A DNA stretch of 64,000 bases from the NCBI GenBank assembly GCA_003151595.1, contig PLXW01000030.1, forward strand, positions 43,310-107,309, written 5' to 3'. This document shows positions 61,328-64,000 of the stretch, one piece after another. The notes under the pieces are model-generated. The model had not been told where the DNA came from and ran no database searches. It saw nothing but the letters and a program-made list of their open reading frames with translations. Each line of letters starts with the position of its first letter. The stretch's first letter is position 1. The translations under genes were made by a program, and so were the position numbers. The stretch is from Myxococcales bacterium (GTDB taxonomy: Bacteria; Myxococcota; Polyangia; Polyangiales; Polyangiaceae).

Positions 61328-62722
61328 CTACGTCGCAGCCACCACGCCTCGCGACACCGACGCGAGCGGCGCACTCGCCAGCCACGCATCGATCCCCACG
61401 AGCGCCCTCTCCGCCAGCGCGCCATAACGATCGCGCTTCTTCAGCTTCCGATTCTCGTGCGGCGGCAAGCACGCCCACGTGATGTTCGACGGCTGGAAGC
61501 TCGGCTGCGGTCGCGACAGGTGCGTGCGAATCCCGCCGAGCGCGGTCGACTCGGGCGGCGGCGTGATCGCCTCCCCCTTCAGCGCCTGCGCCAGCATCAC
61601 CGCGCAGAGAAGGCCGCACGCGCAGCTCTCGACGTACCCCTCGACCCCGGTCACCTGCCCGGCGAGGAACACGTTCGGTCGCGCGCGGAGCTGCATGCGT
61701 TCGTCGAGGAGTACCGGCGCGTTCACGAACGTGTTCCGGTGGACGCTCCCGAACCGCAGGATCTCGCACTCCTCTAGCCCCGGGATCATCCGGAAGACGC
61801 GCGCTTGCTCGCCGTACGTCATGCGTGTCTGGAAGCCGACGAGATTGTACGCCGTCATCGCGCCGTCCTCGGGGCGAAGCTGCACCACCGCGTGCGGGCG
61901 CCTCCCGGTCTTCGGATCTGTGAGCCCCACCGGCTTCATCGGACCGAACGAGAGCGTCATCGGCCCGCGCGACGCCATCACTTCGATCGGCAGGCACCCT
62001 TCGAAGTACTTCGTCTCTTCGAACGCGCGCGGGTTCACCTTCTCGGCGCCGACGATGGCGCTCACGAAGGCGTCGTACTGCTCCTTGTCGAACGGGCAGT
62101 TCACATACGCCTCGTCGCCGAGCGCGGTCGCGTCGAGCTGCTCCCCTTCTGCCGCTTCGACTCCCCCCTTGCCCCAGCGCGACTGCTTGAAGACCTTCTC
62201 CCAGGCGATCGAGTCGGCGCTGATGATCGGCGCGATGGCGTCGTAGTACGCGAGGTGCTCGGCGCCGACGATGCGCGCCAGGTCCGCGGCCAACGCATCG
62301 CCCGTGAGCGGGCCGGTGGCGAGGATCACAGGGTTTTCGGCGGTGCCTTCCGGAATCGCTTCCACCACGCGCGCTTCGATCGTGATCCGCGGGTGGCTCT
62401 GCATCACCTGCGTCACGCGCGCCGCGAACTCTTCGCGATCGACCGCCAGCGCGCCGCCGGCCGGGACCTTCGTCTCTTCGGCGCAGCGCATGATGAGCGA
62501 CCCCGCGCGCCGCAGCTCCTCTTTGAGGAGCCCGACCGCGTTCACCAGCGCCGCTCCGCGCATCGAGTTCGAGCACACCAGCTCGCAGAGCTTGTCGCTC
62601 GTCTGCGCCGGCGTCCGCGCGAGCGGCTTCTGCTCGACCAGCGTGACGTCGATCCCACGCTCGGCCAGCTGCCACGCCGCTTCACACCCGGCGAGCCCGG
62701 CGCCAATGATCGTCACCCGCAT
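61328..62722 (-). CDS. trmFO: folate-dependent tRNA (uracil-5-)-methyltransferase
   Basis: A 464-aa flavoenzyme that makes ribothymidine at tRNA position 54 using methylene-tetrahydrofolate. The FAD-binding loop [17 protein letters not shown] starts the protein, followed by the family signature [11 protein letters not shown] with conserved cysteines. PCxxxxxxFxEG-like features near [11 protein letters not shown] and the C-terminal [12 protein letters not shown] are present. The ATG is at 62722. The length is near the family norm of about 440-460 aa. The C-terminal roughly 50 residues extend past the usual end. Confidence 0.95.
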   Translation of the reverse strand: MRVTIIGAGLAGCEAAWQLAERGIDVTLVEQKPLARTPAQTSDKLCELVCSNSMRGAALVNAVGLLKEELRRAGSLIMRCAEETKVPAGGALAVDREEFAARVTQVMQSHPRITIEARVVEAIPEGTAENPVILATGPLTGDALAADLARIVGAEHLAYYDAIAPIISADSIAWEKVFKQSRWGKGGVEAAEGEQLDATALGDEAYVNCPFDKEQYDAFVSAIVGAEKVNPRAFEETKYFEGCLPIEVMASRGPMTLSFGPMKPVGLTDPKTGRRPHAVVQLRPEDGAMTAYNLVGFQTRMTYGEQARVFRMIPGLEECEILRFGSVHRNTFVNAPVLLDERMQLRARPNVFLAGQVTGVEGYVESCACGLLCAVMLAQALKGEAITPPPESTALGGIRTHLSRPQPSFQPSNITWACLPPHENRKLKKRDRYGALAERALVGIDAWLASAPLASVSRGVVAAT

Positions 62723-62759
62723 GGGCGCTGCTCTAGCACGTCTCCCGAGGTGCGCGTCC

Positions 62760-64000
62760 TTAGGCCCGTTCGACGGCGACCACGCCCTGCACCTTCTGCA
62801 GGGCCCGCATCACGCTCTTCAATTGCGTGAGATCGGAGCAGACGAACGTGAACACGTTCACCGCGCGCCCGTCGTCGCCGGCGCGGCAGTTCGCTTCGCT
62901 GATGTTGATCCCCTGCGCGCTGAAGGTCGATCCCACGGTGGCCAGGATCCCCGGACGGTTCGCCGTCACCACGCGGAGCTGCACCGCGCGGTTGATCTTC
63001 GCCTTCGTGTCCCAGCTGATCTCGACCCGACGGTCGGGATCGGTGTCGAACGCCTTCGAGCACCCGCGCCGGTGAATCGTGACCCCGCGCCCGCGCGTGA
63101 TGAACCCGAGGATGTCGTCGCCCGGGAGAGGGTTACAGCACTTGGCGTAGCGGACGAGAACGTCGTCGATCCCGTTGAGGCGAATGCCGCCATCGTCGCC
63201 CCCTTTGATGACCTTGCGAACGAGCCCGGCGAGCTTGCTCTCGCGAATCTGCTCGGGCGGGGTCGACTTCGCGCCATCGTCGGTGTCGGGCGCGACGGCT
63301 TTGCGCACGTCTTCGGCGTCGAGCCGGCCGTAGCCGATCGCGATCAGCATCTCTTCGGTGGTGCCGATGCGCAGATGCTCGAGGAGCTTTCGCACCTCGT
63401 TGTCGTTCTTCATCAGGCGGTTGAGCGACACGCCCGCCTTCTGCATCTCGCGCTCGAGGAGCTCCTGCCCGAGGCGCAACGACTTCTGCCTCTGCTCGGC
63501 GCGGAGGAACGTCCGGATCTTGGCGCGCGCGCGCGTCGTCCCGGTGAACTCGAGCCAGTCCTTCGACGGCTGCTGATTCGCCGACGACACGACCTCGACG
63601 ACGTCGCCGTTGCGGAGCTTGTAGCGGAGCGGCTCGAGCTTGCCGTTCACGCGCGCGCCGGTGACGTGCTCACCGAGCTGCGAGTGGATCGCAAAGGCGA
63701 AATCGATCGGCGTCGCGCCGCGCGGAAAGACGCGCACGTCCCCCTTCGGAGTGAAGACGTAGACCTCGTCCTGGAAGAGATCGATCTTCACCCCTTCGAG
63801 GAACTCGGCCGGGTCCTTCAGCTCCTTCTGCCACTCCACGAGCTGCCGCAGCCACCCGAAGCGCTGCGCGTCGCTGTCGGCGATCCCGCCGCCGATCTCC
63901 TTGTACTTCCAGTGCGCGGCGATGCCTCGCTCGGCCACGCGATGCATCTCGCTGGTGCGAATCTGGATCTCGATCCGCTCGCGCCCCGGCCCGATGACCG
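62760..64000 (-). CDS. RelA/SpoT bifunctional (p)ppGpp synthetase/hydrolase, C-terminal part
   Basis: The 3' portion of a stringent-response gene whose start lies beyond the window. The visible part begins with the end of the synthetase domain ([26 protein letters not shown] in parts). It continues with the TGS domain ([28 protein letters not shown]), the helical and zinc-finger-like region with [23 protein letters not shown], and the C-terminal ACT domain ([24 protein letters not shown]). These regions sense the ribosome and regulate the enzyme halves. It is on the minus strand and followed by trmFO. Confidence 0.95.
   Translation of the reverse strand, partial: VIGPGRERIEIQIRTSEMHRVAERGIAAHWKYKEIGGGIADSDAQRFGWLRQLVEWQKELKDPAEFLEGVKIDLFQDEVYVFTPKGDVRVFPRGATPIDFAFAIHSQLGEHVTGARVNGKLEPLRYKLRNGDVVEVVSSANQQPSKDWLEFTGTTRARAKIRTFLRAEQRQKSLRLGQELLEREMQKAGVSLNRLMKNDNEVRKLLEHLRIGTTEEMLIAIGYGRLDAEDVRKAVAPDTDDGAKSTPPEQIRESKLAGLVRKVIKGGDDGGIRLNGIDDVLVRYAKCCNPLPGDDILGFITRGRGVTIHRRGCSKAFDTDPDRRVEISWDTKAKINRAVQLRVVTANRPGILATVGSTFSAQGINISEANCRAGDDGRAVNVFTFVCSDLTQLKSVMRALQKVQGVVAVERA

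Overview
The window is GC-rich chromosomal DNA with tightly packed genes, many GTG starts and many 4-bp or TGATG start/stop overlaps. It suggests a myxobacterium (Myxococcota, probably Polyangiales). The grounds are many Asp/Ser-rich and Cys-rich lipoproteins, MopE-type metal-binding repeats, TPR and PEGA proteins, a myxobacterial V4R-like protein, an FHA-AAA+ regulator and a decayed kinase-type TPR tail. This is family-level inference; no rRNA or tRNA gene was seen to anchor it.

Layout. 1-16.6 kb: a class III adenylate cyclase, an AsmA-like protein, serC, an SCP2-like protein, lipoproteins, fmt, a TPR membrane protein, an HExxH protein, an Hsp70/J-domain pair with an unusual Hsp70, a duplicated beta-barrel protein, a CcsA/CcmD-type cytochrome c maturation pair, an unlisted 44-aa membrane peptide and an acyl-CoA dehydrogenase. 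16.8-25.9 kb: a translationally coupled operon of two FadL-like porins and a beta-propeller lipoprotein, an RlmN-like enzyme carrying an in-frame palindromic repeat, an NHL-repeat lipoprotein, a striking array of 22-bp palindromes, and a CxxCH lipoprotein. 26-38 kb: tatB-tatC, rsfS-proA, threonine synthase, several large surface lipoproteins, and a persulfide dioxygenase-like gene coupled to an ethylmalonyl/methylmalonyl-CoA epimerase gene.

38-49 kb: a lipoprotein, then a three-gene operon (CitE-type lyase, long acyl-CoA dehydrogenase, double-hotdog hydratase) that matches the lower part of the ethylmalonyl-CoA pathway of acetate assimilation. It is divergent from an FHA-AAA+ protein that has lost the sigma-54-contact and DNA-binding parts. 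plsB follows. 49-60 kb: a MepA-type endopeptidase coupled to an orphan DNA methyltransferase, then a full assimilatory sulfur module. The module has siroheme synthesis (met8 and cobA), a sulfonate/taurine-type ABC importer (ATPase, permease, binding protein), an XRE-cupin regulator, ATP sulfurylase, APS kinase, sulfite reductase and APS reductase. The genes plausibly work as one unit: uptake of organic or inorganic sulfur, activation, reduction, and supply of the siroheme cofactor. 60-64 kb: a V4R-like protein, a TPR pseudogene, trmFO and a relA/spoT gene cut by the window edge.

The most unusual features are the palindrome array at 23270-23640, the repeat inside the RlmN-like gene, the Hsp70 with about 250 residues inserted before its substrate-binding domain, and the AAA+ protein with degenerate catalytic motifs.
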